The notes beneath the pieces are model-generated. The model ran no database searches and was not told the origin of the DNA. It was given only the letters and a program-made list of their open reading frames with translations. From the NCBI GenBank assembly GCA_024235875.1, contig JACKLP010000001.1, forward strand, positions 576,020 through 640,019: a stretch of DNA of 64,000 nucleotides, written 5' to 3'. This DNA is from Burkholderiaceae bacterium. GTDB lineage: Bacteria; Pseudomonadota; Gammaproteobacteria; Burkholderiales; Burkholderiaceae_E. Position numbers and translations under genes: made by a program. Below are positions 7,467-16,206 of this stretch, one piece after another. Every line of letters begins with the position of its first letter. Within the stretch, counting starts at the first letter, position 1.

Positions 7467-9437
7467 ATGCGATTCGACACCCTGCTCATCGCCAACCGCG
7501 GTGAGATCGCCTGCCGCGTGATCCGCACGGCCCGCCGCCTCGGCCTGAGGACCGTGGCCGTGTTCTCGAGCGACGACGCCCAGGCGCGCCATGTCGCCGA
7601 GGCAGACATCGCGGTTCCGATCGGGGCGGCACCGGCCGCACAGAGCTACCTGCGCATCGAGGCACTCCTCGACGCCTGTCGGGCCAGTGGCGCCACGGCT
7701 GTCCACCCCGGCTATGGGTTCCTGTCCGAGAATCCCGCTTTCTCGCGGGCCTGTCGCGATGCCGGCATCGTCTTCGTCGGCCCGAGCCCCGAAGCGACCG
7801 AGGCGCTTGGCAACAAGTCGGCGGCCAAGGCCATCGCCCAACGAGTCGGCGTCCCCTGCCTGCCGGGCTTCGAAGGCCGCAATGCAGGCGTCGATGTGCT
7901 CACCCGCGAGGCGCAGCGAATCGGCACGCCGCTGATGATCAAGGCGGCTGCCGGCGGCGGCGGGCGCGGCATGCGACGGGTGGATGCGCTCGATGATCTA
8001 CCTGCCCAACTCGAGGCCGCCTCCAATGAAGCCCGCGCCGCGTTCGGATCGGGCGAACTGTTGCTCGAGCGTCTGCTCGAGGATGCGCGACACGTCGAGG
8101 TGCAGGTCTTCGGCGACGAGCACGGCAACTACCTCCACCTGGGCGAGCGCGACTGCTCCACGCAACGACGCAACCAGAAGGTCCTCGAAGAGGCGCCCGC
8201 GCCGGGCGTCGATGAGGGCCTGCGCTCGGCGCTCGGTGACGCGGCGATCCTGCTGGCGCGCGAAGTCGGCTACTGTGGCGCGGGGACGGTCGAGTTCCTG
8301 CTTGCACCCGATGGCCAGTTCTATTTCCTCGAGATGAACACCCGCCTGCAGGTCGAGCACCCGGTCACCGAGGCAATCACGGGGCTCGATCTGGTCGAAC
8401 TGCAGCTCGACATCGCCCAAGGCCGCGCGCTGAGCCTGTCGCAGGACGAGGTCCGACTTCACGGTCACAGCATCGAGGCCAGGCTCTGTGCGGAGGATGC
8501 GTTCAACGGCTTCGTCCCACAGTCGGGTCCGATCGCGGCCTGGACGCTGCCCCCGGGCAGCCAGGTTCGAATCGATCACGGACTGGCCGAGTCCGCCTCG
8601 GTTTCTCGCCACTACGATTCGATGATCGCCAAGATCATCGCCACTGGACGTGACCGCGACGAATCGAGGCGCAAGCTGATCGCCGCGCTCCAGGCCGCGT
8701 CGATCCATGGCGTGCTCACCAATCGCGACTTTCTGCTGCGATGCCTTCGCTCATCCGAGTTCCGCGACGCGAAGCTCTCGACCCGCTGGCTCGACAATGC
8801 GTTGGCGCTCGGCTGGGAACCGCCCGCACCCGACAGTCGCTGGCTCGCGACAGCCGCCGCCCTGCTGGTGGAATCGCGTTGCGCCGGCCACGGCGTCCTG
8901 GCGGGTTGGTCCTCGGTCGCGCCCAAGACGGTTCCACTCGCGCTCGAAGTCGACACCACACTGCACCCGGTTTCTCTTCGAGTCGATCGAGGCATCTACA
9001 CCGTCGGCGTCGCCGACGCCGAGCACACGGTCGAGATCCTGGCCGCCAATGCCGTGGCCATCGACGGCCAACGCGTGCCGATCGACGCGCTCGTCTTCTC
9101 GAGTACGAGCGCGTCCCTCGACATGGCCGGCTTCGTCGCACGCTTCGAAGACACCTCGGCTCGTCCGCCGGCGCGCGAGGACGCCGGGCGCAGCGGTGAG
9201 ATCTTTGCCCGGATGCACGGCCAGGTCGTCGGGCTGGGTGACGGGATCGATGTGGGCGCGATCGTCTCGCGAGGGGCGCGCCTGCTCTCGCTCGAGGCAA
9301 TGAAGATGGAGCACCGCATCGACGCGCCGCTCGACGGACGCGTCGCCGAGCTGCGGGTCGCGGTCGGCACACAGGTCCAGCCCGGTCAGCTCATGATCCG
9401 GATCGAACCGCTCGAAACCCCGTCTCAGCCGAGCTGA
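7467..9437 (+). CDS. acyl-CoA carboxylase alpha subunit (biotin carboxylase + biotin carrier)
   Basis: A 656-residue subunit with a biotin carboxylase domain (residues ~1-450), a linker domain and a C-terminal biotinyl carrier domain. MRFDTLLIANRGEIACRV opens the biotin carboxylase fold, KAAAGGGGRGMR is the ATP-grasp glycine-rich loop, and NTRLQVEHPVTE is the active-site segment. The biotinylated lysine is K613 in LEAMKMEH. The ATG at 7467 is preferred because GAGGTAGGA ends six bases upstream; an in-frame ATG at 7443 overlaps the previous stop and would add eight residues. It pairs with the beta subunit at 4587 and corresponds to AtuF or LiuD; the alpha chain does not reveal the substrate. 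Confidence 0.9.
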   Translation: MRFDTLLIANRGEIACRVIRTARRLGLRTVAVFSSDDAQARHVAEADIAVPIGAAPAAQSYLRIEALLDACRASGATAVHPGYGFLSENPAFSRACRDAGIVFVGPSPEATEALGNKSAAKAIAQRVGVPCLPGFEGRNAGVDVLTREAQRIGTPLMIKAAAGGGGRGMRRVDALDDLPAQLEAASNEARAAFGSGELLLERLLEDARHVEVQVFGDEHGNYLHLGERDCSTQRRNQKVLEEAPAPGVDEGLRSALGDAAILLAREVGYCGAGTVEFLLAPDGQFYFLEMNTRLQVEHPVTEAITGLDLVELQLDIAQGRALSLSQDEVRLHGHSIEARLCAEDAFNGFVPQSGPIAAWTLPPGSQVRIDHGLAESASVSRHYDSMIAKIIATGRDRDESRRKLIAALQAASIHGVLTNRDFLLRCLRSSEFRDAKLSTRWLDNALALGWEPPAPDSRWLATAAALLVESRCAGHGVLAGWSSVAPKTVPLALEVDTTLHPVSLRVDRGIYTVGVADAEHTVEILAANAVAIDGQRVPIDALVFSSTSASLDMAGFVARFEDTSARPPAREDAGRSGEIFARMHGQVVGLGDGIDVGAIVSRGARLLSLEAMKMEHRIDAPLDGRVAELRVAVGTQVQPGQLMIRIEPLETPSQPS

Positions 9438-9452
9438 CCCGAGGAGCGCGCA

Positions 9453-10625
9453 ATGAATTCGCCAGAACTCGACTGTTTCGACCTCACGCGCTGGCCAGAG
9501 GCAACCGAGGACCATGTCGCGCTGCGTGATGCGCTGCGTCGCTTCGTCTCGACCGAGATCGTGCCGTTTGCCACCGAATGGGACGAAGCGGGCACATTCC
9601 CGCGTGAGCTCTATCGCAAGGCGGGCGAGGTCGGGCTGCTCGGCCTGGGCTATCCCGAAGCCTACGGTGGAACGCCCTGTGATCACCTCTCGAAGGCGAT
9701 CGCGACCCTCGAACTGACGCGCGCCGGCGCCGGCGGAATCAACGCCAGCCTGAACAGCTATTCGATCATGATCTGGCCGCTGCTCATTGCCGCGCCGCAA
9801 CCGCTTCGCGACGAGATCGTCCCTCGACTGCTGACCGGGGAACGCATCGGTGCCCTGGGCGTGACCGAGCCTGACGGTGGCTCGGATGTCGCGCAACTCA
9901 AAACCCGTGCGGTGCGCACCGACGGTGGCTGGCGACTCAACGGATCCAAGATCTACATCACGTCCGGTATGCGCGCTGACCACTACCTGATCGCCGCCAG
10001 GACCGGGGGCCAAGGTGCCGGCGGAATCTCGCTCTTCCTCGTCGACCGGGACGCCGAGGGCTTCGGCCGAACGGCGCTCAAGAAGATGGGCTGGTGGGCA
10101 TCCGACACCGCGAGCCTCCATTTCGACGACGTCTTCGTACCCGAGGGACGCATGATCGGCGAAGAGAACCGCGGCTTTCGCCTGGTCATGCACAACTTCA
10201 ACAGCGAACGGCTGGGGATGGCCGCCGGCGCGCTCGGCTATGCGATTGCCTGCGTCGAGGACGCGCTGGCGTGGTCGCACGAGCGGGTGACCTTCGGGGC
10301 GCGCCTGATCGAGCACCAGGTGATACGACACAAGATCGTCAAGATGATCGACGCGATATTGCCGCCCTTGAACATGCTGGTGACCCTGGGACGCCGAGTC
10401 GACGCCGGCCAGTCACCGGCGGGCGAGATCGCCCTGCTCAAGAGCCACGCGGCTCGCGTGATGCGTGATTGCTCGGATTCCGCGGTGCAGATCCTCGGTG
10501 GCGCAGGGTTCGTGCGCGGCACCCGCGCCGAGCGCATCTATCGCGAGGCCAAGGTCATGATGATCGGCGGCGGATCGGAAGAGATCATGCATGACCTGGC
10601 AGCCCGCCAACTCGGGCTCGTCTGA
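9453..10625 (+). CDS. acyl-CoA dehydrogenase
   Basis: A 390-residue acyl-CoA dehydrogenase starting 15 bases after the carboxylase alpha gene, with GAGGAG about 8 bases before the ATG. GYPEAYGGTPCDH, LGVTEPDGGSDVAQL and GSKIYITSGMRADHYL are the usual FAD and substrate-binding segments. The catalytic glutamate is probably E252 in FNSERLG, because the common C-terminal glutamate position reads IGGGSEE. It is a paralogue of the 6292 gene rather than a close duplicate. In this operon it could desaturate a later shortened intermediate or a saturated precursor. Substrate unknown. Confidence 0.87.
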   Translation: MNSPELDCFDLTRWPEATEDHVALRDALRRFVSTEIVPFATEWDEAGTFPRELYRKAGEVGLLGLGYPEAYGGTPCDHLSKAIATLELTRAGAGGINASLNSYSIMIWPLLIAAPQPLRDEIVPRLLTGERIGALGVTEPDGGSDVAQLKTRAVRTDGGWRLNGSKIYITSGMRADHYLIAARTGGQGAGGISLFLVDRDAEGFGRTALKKMGWWASDTASLHFDDVFVPEGRMIGEENRGFRLVMHNFNSERLGMAAGALGYAIACVEDALAWSHERVTFGARLIEHQVIRHKIVKMIDAILPPLNMLVTLGRRVDAGQSPAGEIALLKSHAARVMRDCSDSAVQILGGAGFVRGTRAERIYREAKVMMIGGGSEEIMHDLAARQLGLV

Positions 10626-10663
10626 GCGCCCGAGCCGTGCCCGAGCCCACAGGAGATACCCAA

Positions 10664-11443
10664 ATGAGCGAGACCGTTCTTCACGAAGTCGCGGATGGCG
10701 TGGCGACGATCACCTTGAATCGTCCCGAAGTCCTCAATGCCCAGAACGCCGAACTGATGGATGCGCTACGGGACTCGATGCTCGCCGTCGAGTCCGACCC
10801 GGCAGTACGCGCGGTGCTGCTGACCGGTGCCGGGCGCGGATTCTCTGCGGGCGCGGATCTTGCGGCACGTGGCTCGGGCGGCACGACCGACCCCGGCGAG
10901 ACGCTTCGCCGTCGCTATCACCCCCTGATCGAATGCATGCGCAGGATGCCCAAGCCGATCGTGACCGCCGTCAACGGCGTGGCCGCCGGCGCCGGCATGA
11001 GCCTCGCGCTCGCGGGGGACATCGTGCTGGCCGGCGAATCGGCGACCTTCCTGCAGGCGTTCTCCAAGATCGGATTGGTCCCGGATGCCGGCAGCACCTA
11101 CTTCCTGCCGCGCCTGGTCGGCGATGTCAGGGCCCGTGCCCTCGCGATCCTGGCCGACCGGATCAGTGCCGCCGAGGCGGAGCGCTTCGGCATGGTCTGG
11201 AAGGTCTACCCGGACGAGCGCCTGATAGACGAAGCCAGGTCGCTGGCTGGCCACCTGGCGAAGATGCCGACGCGCGCCTACGGCCTGATCAAGGTCGCGT
11301 TGAACTCCAGCAGCGACAACTCGCTGTCCGATCAGCTCGAACTCGAGGCGGTGCTGCAATCCGAAGCCGGCCAGGGCGAGGACTTCCGCGAGGGCGTGGC
11401 CGCTTTCCTGGAGAAGCGAGCACCACGATTCACGGGCCGCTGA
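10664..11443 (+). CDS. enoyl-CoA hydratase/isomerase (crotonase), PaaG-like
   Basis: A 259-residue crotonase. The start MSETVLHEVADGVATITLNRP is preferred to an upstream ATG at 10637 because AGGAGA lies 6-8 bases before 10664. RGFSAGADLAARG and NGVAAGAGMSLALAGDIV form the oxyanion hole, and FSKIGLVPDAGSTYFLPRLVG holds the region where hydratases carry the second catalytic glutamate; here it reads PDAG, the pattern of PaaG-type isomerases and some hydratases. It ends the operon. In a terpene-type pathway it could act like AtuE on isohexenylglutaconyl-CoA, but sequence alone does not show that. Confidence 0.88.
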   Translation: MSETVLHEVADGVATITLNRPEVLNAQNAELMDALRDSMLAVESDPAVRAVLLTGAGRGFSAGADLAARGSGGTTDPGETLRRRYHPLIECMRRMPKPIVTAVNGVAAGAGMSLALAGDIVLAGESATFLQAFSKIGLVPDAGSTYFLPRLVGDVRARALAILADRISAAEAERFGMVWKVYPDERLIDEARSLAGHLAKMPTRAYGLIKVALNSSSDNSLSDQLELEAVLQSEAGQGEDFREGVAAFLEKRAPRFTGR

Positions 11444-11487
11444 CGCCGGCACGAATGCGCGCAGGCTGCCCCGGCGCGCCGGCAGCG

Positions 11488-11517
11488 CGCGCGGGCAAGC
11501 GCATCCGAGCCCGCGCG
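11488..11517. terminator. hairpin between convergent genes
   Basis: A nine-base-pair GC stem, CGCGCGGGC (11488-11496) with GCCCGCGCG (11509-11517), lies between the stops of the crotonase and the binding-protein gene. A palindrome CCGGCGCGCCGG at 11471-11482 precedes it. No T-tract follows on either strand, so termination is inferred from position. Confidence 0.45.
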
Positions 11518-11530
11518 ACGCCGATGCGCG

Positions 11531-12718
11531 CTATTTCAGGAACGTCGACTCGCTGGCCCAGCGCCCGTTGCGGATCACCGCCAGCTTCACCTGCGAATTG
11601 CCCAGGTGCTTTTTCGGACCGAAGGTGTACTCGGGGTTGCCGAAGGGCCCACGCGGATAGGTCATCGACTCCATTGCCTTGACGAAACCGTCGGTCGTCA
11701 GCTTAGGGCCCGCCGCCGTGGCCGCCTTCACGAACATGTCGGCAATCAGGTAGCCGGTCGCACTCCAGAGATCCGGCACCGCGCCAAAGCGTGCCTTGTA
11801 GGCATCCATCCACTCGTTGAGCAGCTTGGAGTTGTTGGGATCGTCGCGGTACGGGGTCGGGGTTTCGTGGACCGAGTACAAGCCCTCTACAGCCCCCTTG
11901 CCGAGCAGGGGTACGAGCGGCATGTAGGCGGCCTGGCTGCCAAAGAAGTCGCCCGTGTAACCGAGCTTGCGAGCCGTGGCCATGCCACCGATCGTTTCGC
12001 GCACGATGGTACCCAGCACGATCAAATCGCAGTTCGCCGCCTTGAGCTTTTGCATCTGGGACGAGAACTCGGTGGCACCGCGCTTGTATGAGGTCTTCTC
12101 GACCAGCGACAGGCCCGCGGCCTTGAGCGCCGTCTGGGCGCCTCGATAGACCTCCAAGCCATACTCGTCGTCCTGGTACATGATGCCGACCCGCTTGTAG
12201 GCCTTACGGCGCAGCATCTCCTGGATCCCCAGCTCGGTACTGCGCTGGTAGGGCGTGGCCATCCCGAACTTGAGCTTGTGGAAGGGCTCGACATTGCCGT
12301 GGTGCGCGGTGATCGGCATGAAGCTGACCACTCCCTTGCTCAACAGCAATGGAATGGTCGAAAGCGACACGACCGAGCCCAGGGTCCCCAGCATGGCAAA
12401 GACCTTGTTGCTCGAGACCAGCTTCTGCGCGCCCAGTACGCCCTTCTTCGGGTCGTAGCCCGAGTCCTCGACGTACAGCTTGAGCATCCGACCATGGATG
12501 CCGCCGGCGGCATTGACTTGCTCCACGCGAAGAATCATGCCGTTTTGGACCGGTTTGCCGAGTACGGCAATCGGCCCCGAGAGGTCTTGCAAGGACCCGA
12601 TCGCGATTTCTCCCTTGCTGACCCCCTGGGTCGCCCGAGCCAGGCCCGGGAAGGATCCGAGGACGGTAGCAGCGGAAGCCGCCGCCCCCATGTGCAGAAC
12701 TGCGCGACGTTCGGTCAT
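11531..12718 (-). CDS. branched-chain-type ABC transporter substrate-binding protein
   Basis: A 395-residue periplasmic protein. The start MTERRAVLHMGAAASAATVL at 12718 gives a signal peptide with two arginines, a hydrophobic stretch and LARA as probable cleavage site, with AGGAG seven bases upstream; the longer open frame runs into the ligase. The mature part IAIGSLQDLSGPIAVLGKPV and VNAAGGIHGRMLKLYVEDSGYDP is the Peripla_BP_6 fold of Leu/Ile/Val-binding proteins. Last gene of the livHMGF-ligase cluster. Given an acyl-CoA ligase in the same operon, the ligand may be a carboxylic or aromatic acid rather than an amino acid. Confidence 0.9.
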   Translation of the reverse strand: MTERRAVLHMGAAASAATVLGSFPGLARATQGVSKGEIAIGSLQDLSGPIAVLGKPVQNGMILRVEQVNAAGGIHGRMLKLYVEDSGYDPKKGVLGAQKLVSSNKVFAMLGTLGSVVSLSTIPLLLSKGVVSFMPITAHHGNVEPFHKLKFGMATPYQRSTELGIQEMLRRKAYKRVGIMYQDDEYGLEVYRGAQTALKAAGLSLVEKTSYKRGATEFSSQMQKLKAANCDLIVLGTIVRETIGGMATARKLGYTGDFFGSQAAYMPLVPLLGKGAVEGLYSVHETPTPYRDDPNNSKLLNEWMDAYKARFGAVPDLWSATGYLIADMFVKAATAAGPKLTTDGFVKAMESMTYPRGPFGNPEYTFGPKKHLGNSQVKLAVIRNGRWASESTFLK

Positions 12719-12753
12719 CTTTGTCTCCTGGTTGGTTGCCCCTACCTGGGCGG

Positions 12754-14616
12754 CTAGCTCGAGTACATGCTTCCGATGAGATCCGCGTACTTCTCGTTGA
12801 CGAGCTTGCGCTTGAGCTTCATCGTCGGCGTCAACTCCTCGTCCTCGGCCGTGAGCTTGAACTCGATCAAGCGAAACTTCTTGATCTGCTCGACACGGGC
12901 GAACCTGCCGTTGACCCGATCGATCTCGGCCTGAATCAGCGCCTGCACCTCGGCGGCGCGGCACAGGCTTGCGAAGTTCGAGAACGGAACCGCATGTTCC
13001 TGGGCGAATCGCTCCACGTTCTCGTGGTCGATCATCACGAGACAGGTCAGATACGGCCGACGGTCGCCGACCACGACAGCGTCGGTCACATACGGTGAAA
13101 ACTTCAGTTCGTTCTCGATCTCGCTGGGCGTGACGTTTTTTCCACCGGCCGTGATGATGATGTCTTTCATCCGGTCGGTGATCTTCACGAATCCGTCAGC
13201 GTCGATCGACCCGACATCCCCCGTATGGAGCCAACCCTCCTCGTCGATCGCCTCGCGGGTCTTCTCGGGTAGATTCAGGTAGCCCTTGATCACGTTCGGA
13301 CCGCGCACCAGGATCTCGCCCTCGGAGGAGATCCGAATCTCGTTGAACGGTGACGCCGGCCCCACGGTTCCAAGTCGGCGCTTGCCCGGCAGATTGACCG
13401 TACCCCCCCCCGTGGTCTCGGTCATTCCCCAGACCTCGTATATGTCGACCCCCAACGCGGCAAACCAGCGAAGAAGCTCCGGAGATATCGGCGCTGCCCC
13501 GGTGACCCCGTACCGAGCCCGGTGCACTCCGATGACCCTGCGGATGTTGTCGAGCACGAAGAAACGCAGCAGGCGATTGGCGAGCGCAAGCAACGCTGGC
13601 ACCGGCCGGCCTGCCAGGCGCAGGTCGGCGACCCGATAGCCGATCGCGAGCGCGAACGCATACGCGCGCCGCTGAAGCGGGGTCGCCTCGCGCACTGCGA
13701 TCTGGATCGCCGAATAGAACTTCTCCCAGACCCGGGGCACGGCGAGCATCACGGTGGGCGCGATCTCTCGGACATTCTCGGCGACGGTCTCGGGGTTCTC
13801 CACGTAGTTCAGGCGCGCACCGAACTGCAGCGACAGGAACTGGCCGAACATGCGCTCGGCCACGTGGCACAAGGGCAGGAAAGCCATCTTGTCATCGTCT
13901 TCGCCCTGCGCGAGCTCCGGCGCGTAGTGCTCCATCACGTAGCAAAGATTGCGATGCGTGATCATCGCCCCCTTGGGCCGACCTGTCGTACCCGAGGTAT
14001 AGACGAGTATCGCGACGTCGTCCGGCTGGCGATGGTCGATCCGCCGATCGAGCTCGCCCGGGTTCTTGCTGGCATGGCCGATACCGACCTGCTCGAATGC
14101 CTGCAGCGAGATCACCTGCGGATCGTCGACCTGCGCAAGACCCTCCATGTCGAAGACCACGATCCGGCGCAATTTCGGCAAGCGCGAACGCACCTCGAGC
14201 ACCTTGTCGAGCTGTTCCTCGTCCTCGACGAAGACGATACTGGAGTCGGAGTCAGCGAGCAGGTATTCGACCTGGCTTGCGGCGTCGGTCGGATAGATTC
14301 CAGACGATATCCCGCCGGCGCAAAGAATGCCGTAGTCCGCGTAGGTCCACTCGCGACGCGTATTCGAGAGGATGGAGGCGGTGTCGCCGGGCTCGAATCC
14401 ATCGGCAACCATCGCCTGCGCAATGTGCCCGACATGCGCCCCCAGTTCGGTCCAGGTCACTTCTTCCCAGATGCCGAGTTCCTTCTGGCGCATCGCGACC
14501 CGCGGCCCACGGGCCGAGACGGCCGCACGGAACTTCCTCGGAATCGTGTCACCGGGCAAGTTCTGGCTGCGCACGATTCCGGCCGCAGCTAGCGCCACTG
14601 CTTCTTTCGCTTCCAT
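12754..14616 (-). CDS. long-chain-type fatty acid--CoA ligase (AMP-forming)
   Basis: A 620-residue adenylate-forming enzyme that activates a carboxylate to its CoA thioester using ATP. YTSGTTGRPKGAMITHRN is the P-loop AMP-binding motif, YEVWGMTETTGGGT the A5 region, and GWLHTGDVG with ITDRMKDIIITAGGKNVTP the hinge/C-terminal motif. Lacks a signal or membrane segment. The length and the opening DTIPRKFRAAV resemble FadD15/long-chain ligases of actinobacteria and proteobacteria. Its start overlaps the end of livF by 28 bases, so translation is coupled to the transporter: uptake and activation are co-expressed. A run of nine C (13403-13411) encodes part of TGGGT. Confidence 0.88.
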   Translation of the reverse strand: MEAKEAVALAAAGIVRSQNLPGDTIPRKFRAAVSARGPRVAMRQKELGIWEEVTWTELGAHVGHIAQAMVADGFEPGDTASILSNTRREWTYADYGILCAGGISSGIYPTDAASQVEYLLADSDSSIVFVEDEEQLDKVLEVRSRLPKLRRIVVFDMEGLAQVDDPQVISLQAFEQVGIGHASKNPGELDRRIDHRQPDDVAILVYTSGTTGRPKGAMITHRNLCYVMEHYAPELAQGEDDDKMAFLPLCHVAERMFGQFLSLQFGARLNYVENPETVAENVREIAPTVMLAVPRVWEKFYSAIQIAVREATPLQRRAYAFALAIGYRVADLRLAGRPVPALLALANRLLRFFVLDNIRRVIGVHRARYGVTGAAPISPELLRWFAALGVDIYEVWGMTETTGGGTVNLPGKRRLGTVGPASPFNEIRISSEGEILVRGPNVIKGYLNLPEKTREAIDEEGWLHTGDVGSIDADGFVKITDRMKDIIITAGGKNVTPSEIENELKFSPYVTDAVVVGDRRPYLTCLVMIDHENVERFAQEHAVPFSNFASLCRAAEVQALIQAEIDRVNGRFARVEQIKKFRLIEFKLTAEDEELTPTMKLKRKLVNEKYADLIGSMYSS

Positions 14617-15413
14617 CGACGCTCACCACGCACGGAATCACCCTTCATACCCAAGTAGAACTCCTTGATGTCCTCTTTCTCGAGGAGCCGGTCGCAGCGG
14701 TCCTCCATGACGATGCGGCCGACTTCGAGCACGTAGCCGAAATCGGCCGTCGCCAGTGCCACGCTGGCGTTTTGCTCGACCAGCAGCATCGTCGTGCCCT
14801 CTTCGCGGTTGACGCGCCGGACGATGTCGAAGATCTCCTTGACCAGCTTGGGCGACAGGCCCAGGCTCGGCTCGTCGAGCAACAGGAGCTTGGGGCGCGA
14901 CATCAGGGCGCGGGCAATCGCGAGCATCTGTTGCTGGCCGCCCGAGAGCTGCCCCGCCTCCTGCGAGCGCCGCTCCGCCAGAATCGGGAAATAGCCGTAC
15001 ATCCGCTCCAGATCACGGGTCACGCCGTCGCCGTCGCGGCGCGTGAACGCACCCATCATCAGGTTCTCGCGAACCGACAGCAGTGGAAAGACCTCCCGTC
15101 CCTCGGGCACATGAGAAATGCCGCGCCGCACGACCCAGTCCGGATCGCGACGCTGGATCTCTTCGCCATCGAACCAGACGCCACCCTTTTGCGGATCGAT
15201 GATTCCCGAGATGGTCTTCAAGACCGTCGTCTTGCCGGCGCCGTTGGCGCCAAGGACCGTCACGATCGATCCGGCTCGAACCTCCAGCGAGACGCCTCGG
15301 ATCGCCTGCACCGGTCCGTAGCTGGACTCGAGGTTCGACAGTCGCAGGATCACGTCGCCTTGCAAGCGCGCACCGCGATCGACGACCTCCTCGGTCAAGG
15401 CGACTTCGCTCAC
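14589..15413 (-). CDS. livF: ABC transporter ATP-binding protein, LivF-like
   Basis: A 274-residue ATPase using a GTG start with GGGAG about 7 bases upstream. Walker A is GANGAGKTT, the signature is LSGGQQQMLAIARAL, and Walker B is LLLLDEPSLGL, all in LivF order; the C-terminus carries the extended tail typical of cluster members. It pairs with LivG to energise the LivHM channel in the inner membrane. It lies 31 bases from livG and runs 28 bases into the ligase gene. Confidence 0.92.
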   Translation of the reverse strand: MSEVALTEEVVDRGARLQGDVILRLSNLESSYGPVQAIRGVSLEVRAGSIVTVLGANGAGKTTVLKTISGIIDPQKGGVWFDGEEIQRRDPDWVVRRGISHVPEGREVFPLLSVRENLMMGAFTRRDGDGVTRDLERMYGYFPILAERRSQEAGQLSGGQQQMLAIARALMSRPKLLLLDEPSLGLSPKLVKEIFDIVRRVNREEGTTMLLVEQNASVALATADFGYVLEVGRIVMEDRCDRLLEKEDIKEFYLGMKGDSVRGERRWKRKKQWR

Positions 15414-15444
15414 GAGCGCTCCCCGAGATGATCGTCGGTTGCCA

Positions 15445-16206
15445 CTATGCCCCCAGATAGGCTGCGATGACTTCAGGGTGCGCCTGGACTTCGGCCGGCG
15501 TTCCCTCGGCCAGCATTGCGCCTTGATTCACCGCGAGAACCCGATCCGAAACCCTCGAGACCAGGCTCATGTCGTGCTCGACCATCAGCACGGTGATGCC
15601 GAGATCGTTGCGGATGTCTTTGATCCAGAACGCCATGTCGTCGGTCTCTTCCACGTTCAGGCCGGACGAGGGCTCATCGAGCAGCAACAGCTTCGGCTGG
15701 GTACACAGCGCTCGCGCGAGCTCGACGACCTTGCGCATCCCATAAGGCAGTCCCGCAACCATCTTGTCGCGCACCGACTGGATATCGAGAAAATCGATCA
15801 CTTCCTCCACTCGCCGGCGCAACGCCAGTTCCTGCCGACGTACAGACGGCAACCGAAGCATCTCGGCCAGGAAGTTCGCGCGAACATGAGCATGACAACC
15901 GATCAGCAGGTTCTGCAAGACCGTGGCGTGCTCGAACAACTCGATGTTCTGGAATGTGCGCCCGATGCCCAGTGCCGCCACCTTGTCCGGGGCCACCCCG
16001 GTGAGGTCTCTACCCTCGAACGCGATGCGTCCCGAGGAGGGCGGATAGATCAGACTGACCAGGTTGAAGATGGTCGTCTTGCCCGCGCCGTTCGGCCCGA
16101 TGATCGTAAAGACCGATCCACGCTCGACCTCGAACGAGACATCGTCGACCGCCACGAGGCCACCAAAATGCTTCGACAGATGGCTGACCTCGAAGAATGC
16201 CGTCAC
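15445..16206 (-). CDS. livG: ABC transporter ATP-binding protein, LivG-like
   Basis: A 253-residue ATPase. The start is taken as the GTG at 16206, which overlaps the livM stop as GTGA (16203-16206); an upstream in-frame ATG at 16302 would lie deep inside livM. Walker A is GPNGAGKTT, the family-specific GIGRTFQNIELF follows, then the Walker B LLLLDEPSSGLN. The signature is unusual: where most members read LSGGQ or LPYG, this has GLPYGMRKVVELARAL, the known LivG variant. Partner of livF at 14589. Confidence 0.92.
   Translation of the reverse strand: MTAFFEVSHLSKHFGGLVAVDDVSFEVERGSVFTIIGPNGAGKTTIFNLVSLIYPPSSGRIAFEGRDLTGVAPDKVAALGIGRTFQNIELFEHATVLQNLLIGCHAHVRANFLAEMLRLPSVRRQELALRRRVEEVIDFLDIQSVRDKMVAGLPYGMRKVVELARALCTQPKLLLLDEPSSGLNVEETDDMAFWIKDIRNDLGITVLMVEHDMSLVSRVSDRVLAVNQGAMLAEGTPAEVQAHPEVIAAYLGA

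Noticed and set aside
8751..10331. 526-codon open frame antisense to the dehydrogenase
   Set aside because: Shadow of the carboxylase alpha and acyl-CoA dehydrogenase genes, with no recognisable motif.
13403..13411. C9 run in the acyl-CoA ligase gene as a phase-variation site
   Set aside because: It encodes conserved glycines of the TGGGT segment, so selection on the protein explains it better than contingency.
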